Positions 7,095 to 16,680 of a stretch of 64,000 nucleotides of DNA are shown here, piece by piece. The DNA comes from Clostridium felsineum DSM 794. GTDB lineage: Bacteria; Bacillota; Clostridia; Clostridiales; Clostridiaceae. Every line of letters starts with the position of its first letter. Positions within the stretch are counted from its first letter, which is position 1. Made by a program: the position numbers and the translations under genes. Location of the stretch: positions 2,232,001-2,296,000 of the forward strand of contig NZ_CP096980.1 in the NCBI RefSeq assembly GCF_002006355.2, written 5' to 3'. The notes beneath the pieces are model-generated. The model ran no database searches, was not told the DNA's origin, and worked only from the letters and a program-made list of their open reading frames with translations.

Positions 7095-9533
7095 TTAATT
7101 TTTTTTTAACTTTATATTGACAGGGTTAACGTGCCATATTTCCTTTGCATAGTTTTTAATGGTATTGTCACTAGAAAAATCTCCAGAATGTGCAATATTA
7201 ACTGCAGACATTTCAAGCCATTTACTTTGATTTTTATACAATAGATTTATTCTATTTTGAGCCTCTACATAATCATCAAAGTCTTTTAATACAAAGAACT
7301 CATCGTTATTTGCTAATAGATATTTGTATATGTCCTCGAATTCAGATTTTGGAACACCTAAGGAACCATCTATTAAGCTATCAACTATTCTTTTAATTCT
7401 AGGATCATTGTTATAATAATAAGCAGCGTTATAGTTTTTATTCTTTTCGTAATTCATAACCTCATCTTTTTTCATTCCAAATATAACTATATTTTTGTCT
7501 CCAACTTTTTCATGAATTTCAACATTGGCACCATCTAAAGTAGCTATAGTTATAGCACCATTCATCATAAATTTCATGTTTCCAGTTCCAGAAGCTTCTT
7601 TTGTGGTTGTTGAAATTTGTTCGCTTACATCAGCGCAAGGAATGATTTTTTCAGCTAAAGAAACAGAGTAATTTTCTAAAAATAGAACTTTGATTTTCCC
7701 ATTTATAGTAGTATCGTTGTTTACTAGATTCGCTACTGTATTTATTAGCTTTATTGTACGTTTAGCTAAATAATATCCAGGTGCTGCTTTTGCTCCAAAG
7801 AAGAAGGTTCGTGGAACTATATCTAAATTTGGATCATCCTTTAGTTTATAGTATAGGTTAAGGATATTAAATACATTTAAAAGCTGTCTTTTGTATGCAT
7901 GAAGTCTTTTTACCTGTACATCAAATATTGAATTAGGGTCTATTGATATACCGTATTTTGCTTTAACCATTTCAGCAAATCTAATTTTATTGTTTTGCTT
8001 AATCTCATGAAGTTTATTTTTGAAATTTTCATCCTCAGAGTAAACAATTATATCTATAAGCTTCTCAGGGGCTTCAATCCATTTAGTACCTATTGTATCA
8101 GTTATTAATTCACAAAGTCTAGGATTTGATTTCATAAGCCATCTTCTATGGGTTATACCATTTGTTTTATTGTTGAACTTTTCGGGGTAAAACTCGTAGA
8201 AATTATGAAGCTCTCTTGATTTTAATATTTCAGTATGCAGTTTTGCAACACCGTTTACAGAGTGGCTTCCAACGATAGCTAAATATGCCATGTTTATAGA
8301 ACCATCAGCTATAATAGCCATTTTATGGACCTTTTCTAAATCATTGTACTTTTCAAAGACTTCCTTGCAAAATCTCTCATTTATTTCATCTATAATCATA
8401 AAAACTCTAGGAAGAAGCTTTTTAAATAGTTCTATAGACCATTTTTCAAGGGCTTCAGCCAGTATTGTATGATTTGTATATGCCATAACCTCCGTAGTCA
8501 TTTTCCAAGCTTCATCCCAAGGTAAATTTTCTTCATCAATTAATATTCTCATAAATTCAGCTACTGCTATAGAAGGATGAGTATCATTTATGTGTACTTG
8601 TATATAGTTATGAATTTCTTCTATCGGACGTCCTGTTTTTTTATAACTTCTAATTATGCTTTTAAGACCAGCAGATACGAAAAAGTATTGTTGTTTTAAT
8701 CTTAAAATTTTACCATCAATTCTAGTGTCATCAGGGTAAAGAACTTGGGAAATGGATTCAATGGAATATTTGTGTTCAACAGCCTTTGAATATTGTCCTT
8801 TACTAAAAGATTCTAAGTCAAAATCTTTATCAATGGTTTCAGCACGCCACAGTCTCATTGTATTAACGGTATTATTTTTATATCCTATTATTGGAGTATC
8901 ATAAGGAACAGCGAGTACTGACTCATAATTTATATGCTCAAAGGAGAGTTTGCCATCTTTTTCAGTTTGAATAACTTCTCCTCCAAATTTTACAACAATA
9001 GCTTTATCTTCACGTCTTACTTCCCAAACATTACCGTCTCTTAACCAATTATCAGGTATTTCTACTTGATAACCATCAACTATTTTTTGTTCAAAAAGAC
9101 CGTAATCATATCGTATACCACATCCGTGTCCTGGAATGCCAAGAGATGCCATTGAATCTAAAAAACAAGCAGCAAGTCTTCCAAGACCACCATTACCAAG
9201 TCCTGCATCATTTTCTACTTCTTGCAGTTCTTCTAAGTTTATGCCTAATTCACTAAGGCCTTCTTCGCATATATCGTATATATCTAAATTTAAAATGTTA
9301 CTTCCAAGTAGTCTTCCGATTAAGAATTCCATTGAAAAATAATAAACTTGCTTTCGAGATTCTTTTGCGTATTGATTATTTGTGTTCATCCATTTCTGAG
9401 CAGAATATTCTTTTATTAAACTCCCAAGAGCCAAATATTGATGAAGCTTTGATGAGTTATCTATATCCTCAGCATATAGCGTCATAAGCTTTTTTTTGAA
9501 ATCATTTTTAAAGGTTTTTTTATCAACAAGCAT
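7095..9533 (-). CDS. glgP: Glycogen/starch (maltodextrin) phosphorylase
   Basis: An 812-residue GT35 phosphorylase of full family length. Motifs include VYYFSMEFLIGRLL near residue 65, NDAGLGNGGLGRLAACFLDS near 108, NDTHPSIAVAEFMRIL near 318, and the PLP-lysine signature EASGTGNMKFMMNGA near 645. It releases glucose 1-phosphate from alpha-1,4-glucan ends. The start has AGGAGG 9 bp upstream on the minus strand. It is alone on this strand, convergent with uraA. Clostridia store granulose (a glycogen-like polymer) before sporulation, so a role in its breakdown is a reasonable inference. Confidence 0.96.
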   Translation of the reverse strand: MLVDKKTFKNDFKKKLMTLYAEDIDNSSKLHQYLALGSLIKEYSAQKWMNTNNQYAKESRKQVYYFSMEFLIGRLLGSNILNLDIYDICEEGLSELGINLEELQEVENDAGLGNGGLGRLAACFLDSMASLGIPGHGCGIRYDYGLFEQKIVDGYQVEIPDNWLRDGNVWEVRREDKAIVVKFGGEVIQTEKDGKLSFEHINYESVLAVPYDTPIIGYKNNTVNTMRLWRAETIDKDFDLESFSKGQYSKAVEHKYSIESISQVLYPDDTRIDGKILRLKQQYFFVSAGLKSIIRSYKKTGRPIEEIHNYIQVHINDTHPSIAVAEFMRILIDEENLPWDEAWKMTTEVMAYTNHTILAEALEKWSIELFKKLLPRVFMIIDEINERFCKEVFEKYNDLEKVHKMAIIADGSINMAYLAIVGSHSVNGVAKLHTEILKSRELHNFYEFYPEKFNNKTNGITHRRWLMKSNPRLCELITDTIGTKWIEAPEKLIDIIVYSEDENFKNKLHEIKQNNKIRFAEMVKAKYGISIDPNSIFDVQVKRLHAYKRQLLNVFNILNLYYKLKDDPNLDIVPRTFFFGAKAAPGYYLAKRTIKLINTVANLVNNDTTINGKIKVLFLENYSVSLAEKIIPCADVSEQISTTTKEASGTGNMKFMMNGAITIATLDGANVEIHEKVGDKNIVIFGMKKDEVMNYEKNKNYNAAYYYNNDPRIKRIVDSLIDGSLGVPKSEFEDIYKYLLANNDEFFVLKDFDDYVEAQNRINLLYKNQSKWLEMSAVNIAHSGDFSSDNTIKNYAKEIWHVNPVNIKLKKN

Positions 9534-9804
9534 TTAAGGGTCCTCCTAGATTTAGTATTTGTTATATGATTTAATATTATTTTCGTTTAAGAGTTAAAAA
9601 GCATTACTCAATATTGCAATTTGGATAATATTAAGTGGATAGCTAAAAAATATAAATAATAGTATTATTATTATATATATTATTACCTCTTAGATTAAAT
9701 TTATGAAGATATATTCTATAATATTAATCTTTATGATATTCTTATTTATAAATACTAGTAACAAATCTTCAAAATAGAATACTATTAATATTGGAGGAGT
9801 CTTT

Positions 9805-10593
9805 ATGAGAATAGCTTTAGCTCAAATTGATGTTTTTTTTGAAAATAAAGAAAAAACAAAAAATAAATGCCTTAAATTTATAGAAGAAGCAAAAAAAAAT
9901 GAAGTGGATTTAATTGTTTTTCCGGAAATGACGCTTACAGGGTTTTCTATGAATGTAGTTAAGATAGGAGAAAAAAGTTTTGATACTGTAGAATGGTTTA
10001 AAAAAATGTCTCTAGAATTTGATATTTGTTCAGGGTTTGGCTTTGTAGAAGCTTCTAATGATGGAAAGGGAAAAAATAATTTTTCTATAACCTCTTTTTC
10101 AGGAAATGAGATTTTAAGATATACTAAAATTCATCCATTTTCATATGCTGGCGAAGATAAATATTATAGCAGTGGAAATACAATCAAGTATTGTAATATA
10201 AAAGAGTTTACACTTTCAACATTTATTTGCTATGATTTGAGGTTTCCAGAAATATTTTTAGAAGCATCTAGAAAGGCAGAGTGTATAGTAGTTATTGCTA
10301 ATTGGCCCCATGAGAGAATAGGTCAGTGGGAAACCCTTTTAAAAGCTAGAGCAGTAGAAACTCAAAGTTATATTGCAGCCGTAAATAGAGTTGGCACAGG
10401 TGAAAAAATATATTATTCAGGTTGCTCTATGATAGTTAGTCCATATGGAGAAACCATAATTAGTGAAAGCATTAACGAAAAGCTTCTAATAGCTGATTTA
10501 GATTTAAATGTAGTAAAAGAATGTAGAGATAAATTTAGGTATAAAAAAGATAGAAGAGAAAAGCTTTATTGTGAATTTTTTATGAAAAGATAG
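9805..10593 (+). CDS. Carbon-nitrogen hydrolase (nitrilase/omega-amidase type)
   Basis: A 262-residue nitrilase-superfamily protein with the full Glu-Lys-Cys triad: VFPEMTLTGFSM (Glu near 41), YTKIHPFSYAGED (Lys near 112) and FICYDLRFPEIF (Cys near 146). NWPHERIGQWETLLKARAVE resembles omega-amidases and YafV/Nit2-like enzymes, which hydrolyse alpha-keto-glutaramate or -succinamate. The exact substrate cannot be read from the sequence. GGAGG precedes the ATG by 8 bp. It appears to be a single gene, 271 bp from the divergent glgP; nothing sharp is seen in that AT-rich gap. Confidence 0.9.
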   Translation: MRIALAQIDVFFENKEKTKNKCLKFIEEAKKNEVDLIVFPEMTLTGFSMNVVKIGEKSFDTVEWFKKMSLEFDICSGFGFVEASNDGKGKNNFSITSFSGNEILRYTKIHPFSYAGEDKYYSSGNTIKYCNIKEFTLSTFICYDLRFPEIFLEASRKAECIVVIANWPHERIGQWETLLKARAVETQSYIAAVNRVGTGEKIYYSGCSMIVSPYGETIISESINEKLLIADLDLNVVKECRDKFRYKKDRREKLYCEFFMKR

Positions 10594-10698
10594 GTATTTT
10601 AATACAAATAAATGGCATGTTTTAAGATTATATGATAATATTGTAATCAGGTCATACGTCCGAATTATTTTAATGTATGCTTTTAGGAGGCGTTTATT

Positions 10699-11415
10699 AT
10701 GTGGACTTATTCAGAATTTATAATATTTTTTGGAATTTATTCTTTTTTAGGATGGATGCTTGAAACTATTTACGCTAGTTTTAATGAAAGGAAAATAGTG
10801 AATAGGGGATTTTTAACAGGCTTTTTTTGCCCTATTTATGGTTTTGGTGCTATTTTAACCGTTATGATATCAAGTTTTATAAAGTTTTCTTTTGAAAATC
10901 CAATAATAAATATAGGATTAAGTGTTATATTCTCTATTTTTATAGTTACTGTACTGGAGTATATAACGGGATTTATTTTGGAGGCAATTTTCGATTGTAA
11001 ATGGTGGGATTATAGCGATGATGCTGCAAATGTCCATGGATATATTTGTCTTAAATATTCTATTTTATGGGGTGTTTTGGCATTTGTTTTAGTAGAGAGT
11101 ATACATCCCATTATTTCAAGTATAGTCTTTAATATATCTGCTACTACAAAAGAAAAGATTTCTATTTTTTTATTGATGTATTTTATGCTTGATACCATAA
11201 AATCTGTAATAGATGCTCTTGAATTAAGGAATGTTATTATAAATTATTCCAATATTTCTATTAACAAATATTACGAAAAGATAGTAAAATATAAAAGATT
11301 GATTCTTGCGTTTCCACGGCTGATTATTTTAAATCGTGATATAAGGAGAAATTTAAATGATAGGTTCTATAAAATTAAACTTGAAATCAAAAACAAAATA
11401 CAAGGATTCTTATAG
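10699..11415 (+). CDS. Putative ABC-transporter type IV membrane protein (CmpB/DUF1113 family)
   Basis: A 238-residue polytopic protein with about five hydrophobic segments. It begins FIIFFGIYSFLGWMLETIYAS, with NRGFLTGFFCPIYGFGAI next, and has a central CKWWDYSD motif; these are typical of the PF06541 family, called putative ABC-transporter type IV. No ATPase is adjacent and the function is unknown. A basic cytoplasmic C terminus follows the last membrane segment. The 3' end overlaps the next gene by 59 bp in another frame. Confidence 0.8.
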   Translation: MWTYSEFIIFFGIYSFLGWMLETIYASFNERKIVNRGFLTGFFCPIYGFGAILTVMISSFIKFSFENPIINIGLSVIFSIFIVTVLEYITGFILEAIFDCKWWDYSDDAANVHGYICLKYSILWGVLAFVLVESIHPIISSIVFNISATTKEKISIFLLMYFMLDTIKSVIDALELRNVIINYSNISINKYYEKIVKYKRLILAFPRLIILNRDIRRNLNDRFYKIKLEIKNKIQGFL

Positions 11416-11884
11416 GGAGTTTAATAAATGTATTTCTGACCTTATAAGTGAAGATATTGTACTTTCTATGGATAAATTTATACAACATAGTAATGTAAGC
11501 TGTCTTGATCATTGTATTTATGTTTCATATATAAGCTATTCTATATGTAAAAAATTAAAATTAGATTATCGTGCAGCAGCAAGAGGTGCTCTTTTGCATG
11601 ATTTCTTTTTATATGATTGGCATAAAACCAAATCTAAGGACGGTCTTCACGGATTTACTCATCCATATACTGCCCTTAGAAATGCAAATAATTTTTTTGA
11701 TTTAAGTGAAAAAGAGCAGGATATCATAGTAAAACATATGTGGCCACTAACTTTAAAGCTTCCCAAATATAAGGAGAGTTTTGTGGTGGTTTTTGCAGAT
11801 AAATACTGTGCCATTTTGGAGATTTTTAAAATTGGAAGTAAAAACAAAATATGCAGCACCGTTAGAGAATTTTCGTCAGTTTAA
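11357..11884 (+). CDS. HD-domain metal-dependent phosphohydrolase family protein
   Basis: A 175-residue protein with HD-superfamily residues: CLDHCIYVSYISYSIC near 52-67, AAARGALLHDFFLYDW (the His-Asp pair near residues 84-85), GFTHPYTALRNA near 104 and a later His/Asp set in IVKHMWPL and VFADKYCA. Such small HD proteins are predicted nucleotidases or phosphohydrolases; the substrate is not evident. The ATG has AAGGAG 9 bp upstream, inside the end of the CmpB-like gene, so the 59-bp overlap looks real and implies coupling. Confidence 0.8.
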   Translation: MIGSIKLNLKSKTKYKDSYREFNKCISDLISEDIVLSMDKFIQHSNVSCLDHCIYVSYISYSICKKLKLDYRAAARGALLHDFFLYDWHKTKSKDGLHGFTHPYTALRNANNFFDLSEKEQDIIVKHMWPLTLKLPKYKESFVVVFADKYCAILEIFKIGSKNKICSTVREFSSV

Positions 11885-11904
11885 ATTTTAAGAGGGTGAG
11901 AATA

Positions 11905-12492
11905 ATGGATACTTTGAGAATTAAAGATTCTAATCAGTCTAAAAAAATACTTGAAGCAGCATTTAAGTGCATATCAGTTAAGGGATATGCCAATGTATCT
12001 ATGAGAGATATCGCAGATGAGGCGGGAGTTGTTTTGAGTCAGTTAAGTTATTATTACAGAAATAAAGAGGGGCTATTTAGAGAGATTGCCAAAAATATTA
12101 CAGAAAAGTATTTAGGTGAAATTGATATTATTTTAAAAAAAGGTAAGAGTGAAGAGGAAAAAATATTTGGACTTATAAAATATTTTCAGGAAACCTTAAA
12201 GAATAACCCCCAGCTTTTTAGAGTCCTTTATGATTTAACAAGCATGTCTATTTGGTCAAAGCCTATAAAAAAGCTTTTAAGTAATTTTTATAGTAGAGCA
12301 TCTGAACTTATACAAAATAATGTTATGGATAGACTTATAAAAAGAGAAAAATTTAAGTTTTATTCTCCAAGTGAGCTTTCTAAAATACTTCTTGGAGCTT
12401 TATATGGAACTTCTGTGCAGTTTATAATGCAGGAAAATGAAGAAGAGATTTCGGATAGTACCTTTAATGAACTTATTACGATGTTTAGTTAA
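11905..12492 (+). CDS. TetR/AcrR-family transcriptional regulator
   Basis: A 195-residue protein with an N-terminal helix-turn-helix domain (residues about 10-56): KKILEAAFKCISVKGYANVSM, then RDIADEAGVVLSQLSYYYRNKEGLF, the standard TetR recognition helix and following motif. The ligand-binding half is helical and unassigned. The ATG at 11905 was preferred over a GTG 9 bp upstream because AGAGGG is correctly spaced only for the ATG. It lies 20 bp after the HD gene and is convergent with cstA across a shared terminator. Confidence 0.88.
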   Translation: MDTLRIKDSNQSKKILEAAFKCISVKGYANVSMRDIADEAGVVLSQLSYYYRNKEGLFREIAKNITEKYLGEIDIILKKGKSEEEKIFGLIKYFQETLKNNPQLFRVLYDLTSMSIWSKPIKKLLSNFYSRASELIQNNVMDRLIKREKFKFYSPSELSKILLGALYGTSVQFIMQENEEEISDSTFNELITMFS

Positions 12493-12547
12493 AAAAAGAG
12501 TTTTAGAGAAAATATAGCTTCATATTTTCCCTAAAGCTCTTTTTTAT
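12491..12547. terminator. Bidirectional terminator between tetR and cstA
   Basis: A long stem with A-rich left and T-rich right flanks (AAAAAAGAG...TTTTAG.GAAAATAT paired with ATATTTTCCCTAAAGCTCTTTTTT, minor mismatches) lies exactly between the two convergent stop codons and can serve both strands. Confidence 0.85.
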
Positions 12548-14322
12548 GCTTCTAAATTTTTAGAAGTGGATTTTGTTCTATAGTCCCTGAGCCAAATTCG
12601 TATACTTTCACCTACGATTATCACTATCATTATAATTAATATAAATGACATTACACTTAAAAGAATTTTATGCTGAGGTATATAGGATATTATATTTTCA
12701 ATAGCTGCCCAAACAGTATTTATACCCACAAATGCCATAGGTATTATGGTTATTGGAATGTACTTTTTCTTTCCCATTTTTAAAAGTACAGAGGTTCCAA
12801 CAGCAAAGGCTATAGTAGCAAGCATTTGATTTGCAGTACCAAACAGCGGCCATATGGTGGATATATTGCCTGTATACAATAAATATCCCCAGGTGAAGGA
12901 CATAATAGCACTAAATAAAATTACATTAAACCAAGAATCCTTATTGGAAAATGGCTTATATATTTTGCCAAGTAGGTCTTGAATTAGGTATCGTCCTATT
13001 CTTGTACCAGAATCTATAGTTGTGAGTATGAAAAGAGCTTCAAACATTATACAAAAGTGATACCAATAGGACATAAGTGATTTTAAATGTGGAATTTTAT
13101 AGAATACATAAGACATTCCCACAGCAAGAGATACAGAACCACCAGTTCTACCTGCAAGCTTTTCACCAACTAAATGTGAAAGCATAGGAAGTTCTTTTGG
13201 AAGCATGTGAAGCTTTGCAAATAATGCGGGAGCTGAATTTATTGCAAAATAATCTGAAGTTGGTAGTACAGTTGCAGCTATAAGGGCCATAAGAGCTATA
13301 AAGGATTCTATAACCATTGAACCGTATCCGATTGGTAGTATATCCTTTTCATTTCTAATAAGCTTAGGAGTAGTACCTGTACTTATTAGAGCATGAAAGC
13401 CTGAAAGTGCACCGCAGGCTATAGTTATAAACAAGAACGGAAATACTTTACCAGGAATAATAGGACCGCCGCCGGATACAAATTTTGTTACAGCAGGCAT
13501 TTGTATAGTAGGACGTACAAAGATTATTCCAATTACAAGAGCGCCTATAACTCCTAATTTCATATAAGTACTTAAATAGTCTCTTGGTAAAAGAAGCAGC
13601 CACACAGGAAGAACAGCAGCTAAAAATCCATATATAGCAAGTATAAGTGATAACTGTTTTGCGTTAAAAGTTAAAAGATTACCTAGGAAAGTATGTTGAA
13701 TAGATGGACCTAAATAAACACCAAGCAAAATTAAAACCATTCCAATAACAGTGGCCTCTCCGATCTTACCAGGTCTAATAAATTTTAGATATATTCCAAC
13801 TAAAAAGGCAACTGGAATTGTAAAACCAACAGTAAAGGTTCCCCAAGGACTATTGAAAAGAGAATTTACAATTGGAAGCCCTAACCCTGCCATAGTTATT
13901 ATGAGTATAAATATTACGGATATAGATGTTATAAAGCCCATTTTTTTACCGAGAACATCCTTTGCTATTTCTGCAATAGATTGTCCATCGTGTCTTACGG
14001 ATGAAAACAAAAGAATCATATCGTGAACACCACCAGCAAGAACACCGCCTAGTAATATCCAAAGTGTTCCAGGAAGGTATCCAAATTGTGCAGCAAGTAC
14101 AGGACCTATTAAAGGACCAGCACCAGCAATGGCTGCAAAATGATGACCTAAAAGAACCCACTTGTTGGTAGGAACATAATCACGGCCATCATTATGTACG
14201 GTAGATGGAACTGTTCTTGTTTCGTCTAAAACTAGAACTTTAGCAGCTAAAAAGTATCCATAAACCCTATAACCTATAATAAGTACTAGAGCTGCTATAA
14301 TTACTAAAACTATTGAATTCAT
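12544..14322 (-). CDS. cstA: CstA-family peptide/pyruvate transporter
   Basis: A 592-residue transporter with about 16 membrane segments and CstA motifs: NKWVLLGHHFAAIAGAGPLIGPVLAAQFGYLPG (about 45-77), FHALISTGTTPKLI (about 310), ALFILTTIDSGTRIGRY (about 425) and WPLFGTANQMLA (about 495). In E. coli the homologues CstA and BtsT take up peptides or pyruvate. An upstream in-frame extension of 50 residues is rejected because AAGGGGG sits 8 bp before the chosen ATG. It is divergent from the LytTR regulator gene across 314 bp. Confidence 0.93.
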   Translation of the reverse strand: MNSIVLVIIAALVLIIGYRVYGYFLAAKVLVLDETRTVPSTVHNDGRDYVPTNKWVLLGHHFAAIAGAGPLIGPVLAAQFGYLPGTLWILLGGVLAGGVHDMILLFSSVRHDGQSIAEIAKDVLGKKMGFITSISVIFILIITMAGLGLPIVNSLFNSPWGTFTVGFTIPVAFLVGIYLKFIRPGKIGEATVIGMVLILLGVYLGPSIQHTFLGNLLTFNAKQLSLILAIYGFLAAVLPVWLLLLPRDYLSTYMKLGVIGALVIGIIFVRPTIQMPAVTKFVSGGGPIIPGKVFPFLFITIACGALSGFHALISTGTTPKLIRNEKDILPIGYGSMVIESFIALMALIAATVLPTSDYFAINSAPALFAKLHMLPKELPMLSHLVGEKLAGRTGGSVSLAVGMSYVFYKIPHLKSLMSYWYHFCIMFEALFILTTIDSGTRIGRYLIQDLLGKIYKPFSNKDSWFNVILFSAIMSFTWGYLLYTGNISTIWPLFGTANQMLATIAFAVGTSVLLKMGKKKYIPITIIPMAFVGINTVWAAIENIISYIPQHKILLSVMSFILIIMIVIIVGESIRIWLRDYRTKSTSKNLEA

Positions 14323-14636
14323 AAAAAATCCCCCTTTGATGTTTATATATAATGTTATAGTACAACTTATATTTTGGAAAAAAAACACAAAAAACCCAAA
14401 TAAGCAAAAAGTCGTTCTAAAATGCAAAAAATAAGGGTTGATTAGCATAAAAGAATGAAATAATATAAACATATGTATAATATTATAAAAAATGTAATTT
14501 AATTAATCGTTATATGACTAAAGAAACTAAATTAAAACATGATATACTAAATATACGAAAAAAATTCTACATTTAATATTGTTTTACATAATAAACATTA
14601 CTTTTTCAACAATACTAGTTTTGGGAGTGAGGCTTA
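14323..14636. promoter_or_regulatory. Divergent control region of cstA and the LytTR regulator
   Basis: This 314-bp, very AT-rich gap must hold both divergent promoters. No unambiguous -35/-10 pair or LytTR direct-repeat operator could be picked by eye. A GGGAG ribosome site precedes the regulator. Confidence 0.4.
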
Positions 14637-15401
14637 ATGAGTAAAATAAAGTGTGTTTTATTAGGGGATGAGATTAAAAACTTAGGTGAGTTGAAATTCA
14701 TATTAAAAGAATATGATGATATTGAAATAATAGGGGCAGCTAAGAATGATCACTTTGCGATGGAGTTTATGAAAAAATTAGAACCACAGGCTGTGTTTTT
14801 TGATATAAATAATTATGACTCTAACTGTATAGATGTGGCAAAGGAGATAAAAAAAATTGATGGTGCTATTGCAGTGGTTTTTATAACCGCTTACGATAAA
14901 TATGCTGTGTCGGCTTTTGAAGCCAAAGTGCTTGATTATATATTAAAACCTTTTGATGATATAAGAATGAGAAAAACTATAGAAAGACTTAAAGAATATG
15001 TAAGTATTATGAGACCAATAGAGAATAGAGTGTTAGAACTATTAAATGGATTTAAGAAAGTAAGTAAAAATTATTTTGTGAATAAAATACCCTGCGAGAA
15101 TGAAGGGAAAATTGTACTTGTAGATATAAATGATATATATTTTTGCTATATAAAGAATGAAAAAACTTATATTAAGCTAAATGATAATATATATACAACC
15201 AGTAATAATTTAAGTGAGATAGAGAAAAAGACAAGATTTTTTAGAGCACATAGAAGTTATCTTGTGAATGTTGATAAGGTTTTTGAGATTTATTCCTGGT
15301 TTAATGGTACATATAAGCTTGTTATGAAGGATTACACAAAATCAGAAGTTCCAGTTAGTCGTGGAAATGTTAGAAAACTTAAAGAAATGATAAATATATA
15401 A
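14637..15401 (+). CDS. LytTR-family response regulator
   Basis: A 254-residue protein with an N-terminal receiver domain (about 1-120) carrying the phospho-acceptor Asp in VFFDINN (residue 56), the Thr of VVFITAYD and the Lys of YILKPF. A C-terminal LytTR DNA-binding domain (about 145-250) has DINDIYFCYIKNEKTYI and FFRAHRSYLVNVDKV. No sensor kinase gene is adjacent. The divergent cstA gene makes the CstA transporter its likely target, as E. coli LytTR regulators BtsR and YpdB control BtsT (CstA family) and YhjX. Confidence 0.92.
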   Translation: MSKIKCVLLGDEIKNLGELKFILKEYDDIEIIGAAKNDHFAMEFMKKLEPQAVFFDINNYDSNCIDVAKEIKKIDGAIAVVFITAYDKYAVSAFEAKVLDYILKPFDDIRMRKTIERLKEYVSIMRPIENRVLELLNGFKKVSKNYFVNKIPCENEGKIVLVDINDIYFCYIKNEKTYIKLNDNIYTTSNNLSEIEKKTRFFRAHRSYLVNVDKVFEIYSWFNGTYKLVMKDYTKSEVPVSRGNVRKLKEMINI

Positions 15402-15414
15402 AGGAGAGAATGTT

Positions 15415-16680
15415 TTGAAACCATTAGCAGATAGGATTAGACCCCAAAATTTTAAAGAGGTGTTTGGGCAAAAGCATATAATTGGAGAAGGAAAAATATT
15501 GGATAGAATATTAAAAAGCAGTCTAGTACCTAATATGATATTCTATGGACCACCAGGTACAGGAAAAACTACAGTAGCCAATATAATAGCTAAAAGAACC
15601 AATAAAACCTTTTATAAATTAAATGCAACTACAGCATCAGTTAAGGATGTAAGAGAAATTACGGAGAGTACAAATACACTTATGGGACGCTCTGGGGTGC
15701 TTCTTTATTTAGATGAAATACAAAACTTTAATAAAAAGCAGCAGCAATCACTTCTTGAATTTATGGAAAATGGAAGTATTACTTTAATTGCTAGTACAAC
15801 TGAAAATCCATATTTTTATGTGTACAATGCCATATTAAGTCGTTCTACTATATTCGAGTTTAAGCCTGTTGAAAATTCAGAACTAATAAGGGCAGTTAAT
15901 AGAGCTGTCAGTTTAATAAGTGAAGAGCTTACCAGTGTAAAGATTGATATAACTGATGAGGCAAAAGAGTATGCAGTAAGCGTCAGCGGCGGAGATGTAA
16001 GAAAGACCTTAAATTCAATTGAAATAGCTATTTATTCTACAACTAGAAATGAAAACGGAGAGATATATATAGATTTAGATACCATGAAGGAGTGCACCCA
16101 AAAGAATATATTAAATTTTGATAAAGATGGTGATAATCATTATGACATTTTAAGTGCTTTTCAAAAATCCATAAGGGGTAGTGATGCTGATGCGGCGATA
16201 CTTTATCTTGCTATGCTTATAAAGGGTGGAGATTTAAAATCTATAGTAAGAAGGCTTCTTGTAATAGCAGCGGAGGATATTGGTTTAGCCTACCCACAAG
16301 CGATACAAATAGTGAAGGCTTGTACAGATGCTGCTTTAGAACTGGGACTTCCAGAGGCAAGAATTCCACTAGCTGAGGCGGTAATACTTCTTGCAACCTC
16401 TCCAAAGTCTAATTCGGCAATTACTGCTATTGATAGTGCTTTAAGTGATCTTGATAGTGTAAATATAGGAAGTATACCGGATTATTTAAAGGATGGACAT
16501 TACGAAGGAGCAAAAAAATTAGGAAGGATGCAGGATTATAAGTATCCCCATAACTATGAAAATCACTATGTAGAGCAAAAATATCTACCTAAGAATGTTG
16601 AAAATAAAAGGTATTATCAGTATGGAAAAAATAAGCTAGAAGAAAAATGCAGAGAATATTGGGAGAGGATAAAGGGTTAA
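15415..16680 (+). CDS. rarA: RarA/MgsA-type replication-associated AAA+ ATPase
   Basis: A 421-residue clamp-loader-like ATPase. It starts LADRIRPQNFKEVFGQKHIIG, with Walker A GPPGTGKTT near residue 45, Walker B LLYLDEIQNF near 98, sensor and arginine finger NAILSRSTIFEF near 140, and the tetramerising C-terminal domain with AEDIGLAYPQA and PEARIPLAEA. RarA acts at stalled forks and single-strand gaps. The TTG start has AAGGAG 8 bp upstream and is the only plausible start. It lies 13 bp after the LytTR gene and its stop overlaps the next start (TAATG). Confidence 0.94.
   Translation: MKPLADRIRPQNFKEVFGQKHIIGEGKILDRILKSSLVPNMIFYGPPGTGKTTVANIIAKRTNKTFYKLNATTASVKDVREITESTNTLMGRSGVLLYLDEIQNFNKKQQQSLLEFMENGSITLIASTTENPYFYVYNAILSRSTIFEFKPVENSELIRAVNRAVSLISEELTSVKIDITDEAKEYAVSVSGGDVRKTLNSIEIAIYSTTRNENGEIYIDLDTMKECTQKNILNFDKDGDNHYDILSAFQKSIRGSDADAAILYLAMLIKGGDLKSIVRRLLVIAAEDIGLAYPQAIQIVKACTDAALELGLPEARIPLAEAVILLATSPKSNSAITAIDSALSDLDSVNIGSIPDYLKDGHYEGAKKLGRMQDYKYPHNYENHYVEQKYLPKNVENKRYYQYGKNKLEEKCREYWERIKG

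Noticed and set aside
13946..14161. Minus-strand 71-codon Cys/Trp-rich frame
   Set aside because: It is a shadow frame inside cstA with no ribosome site and unnatural composition.
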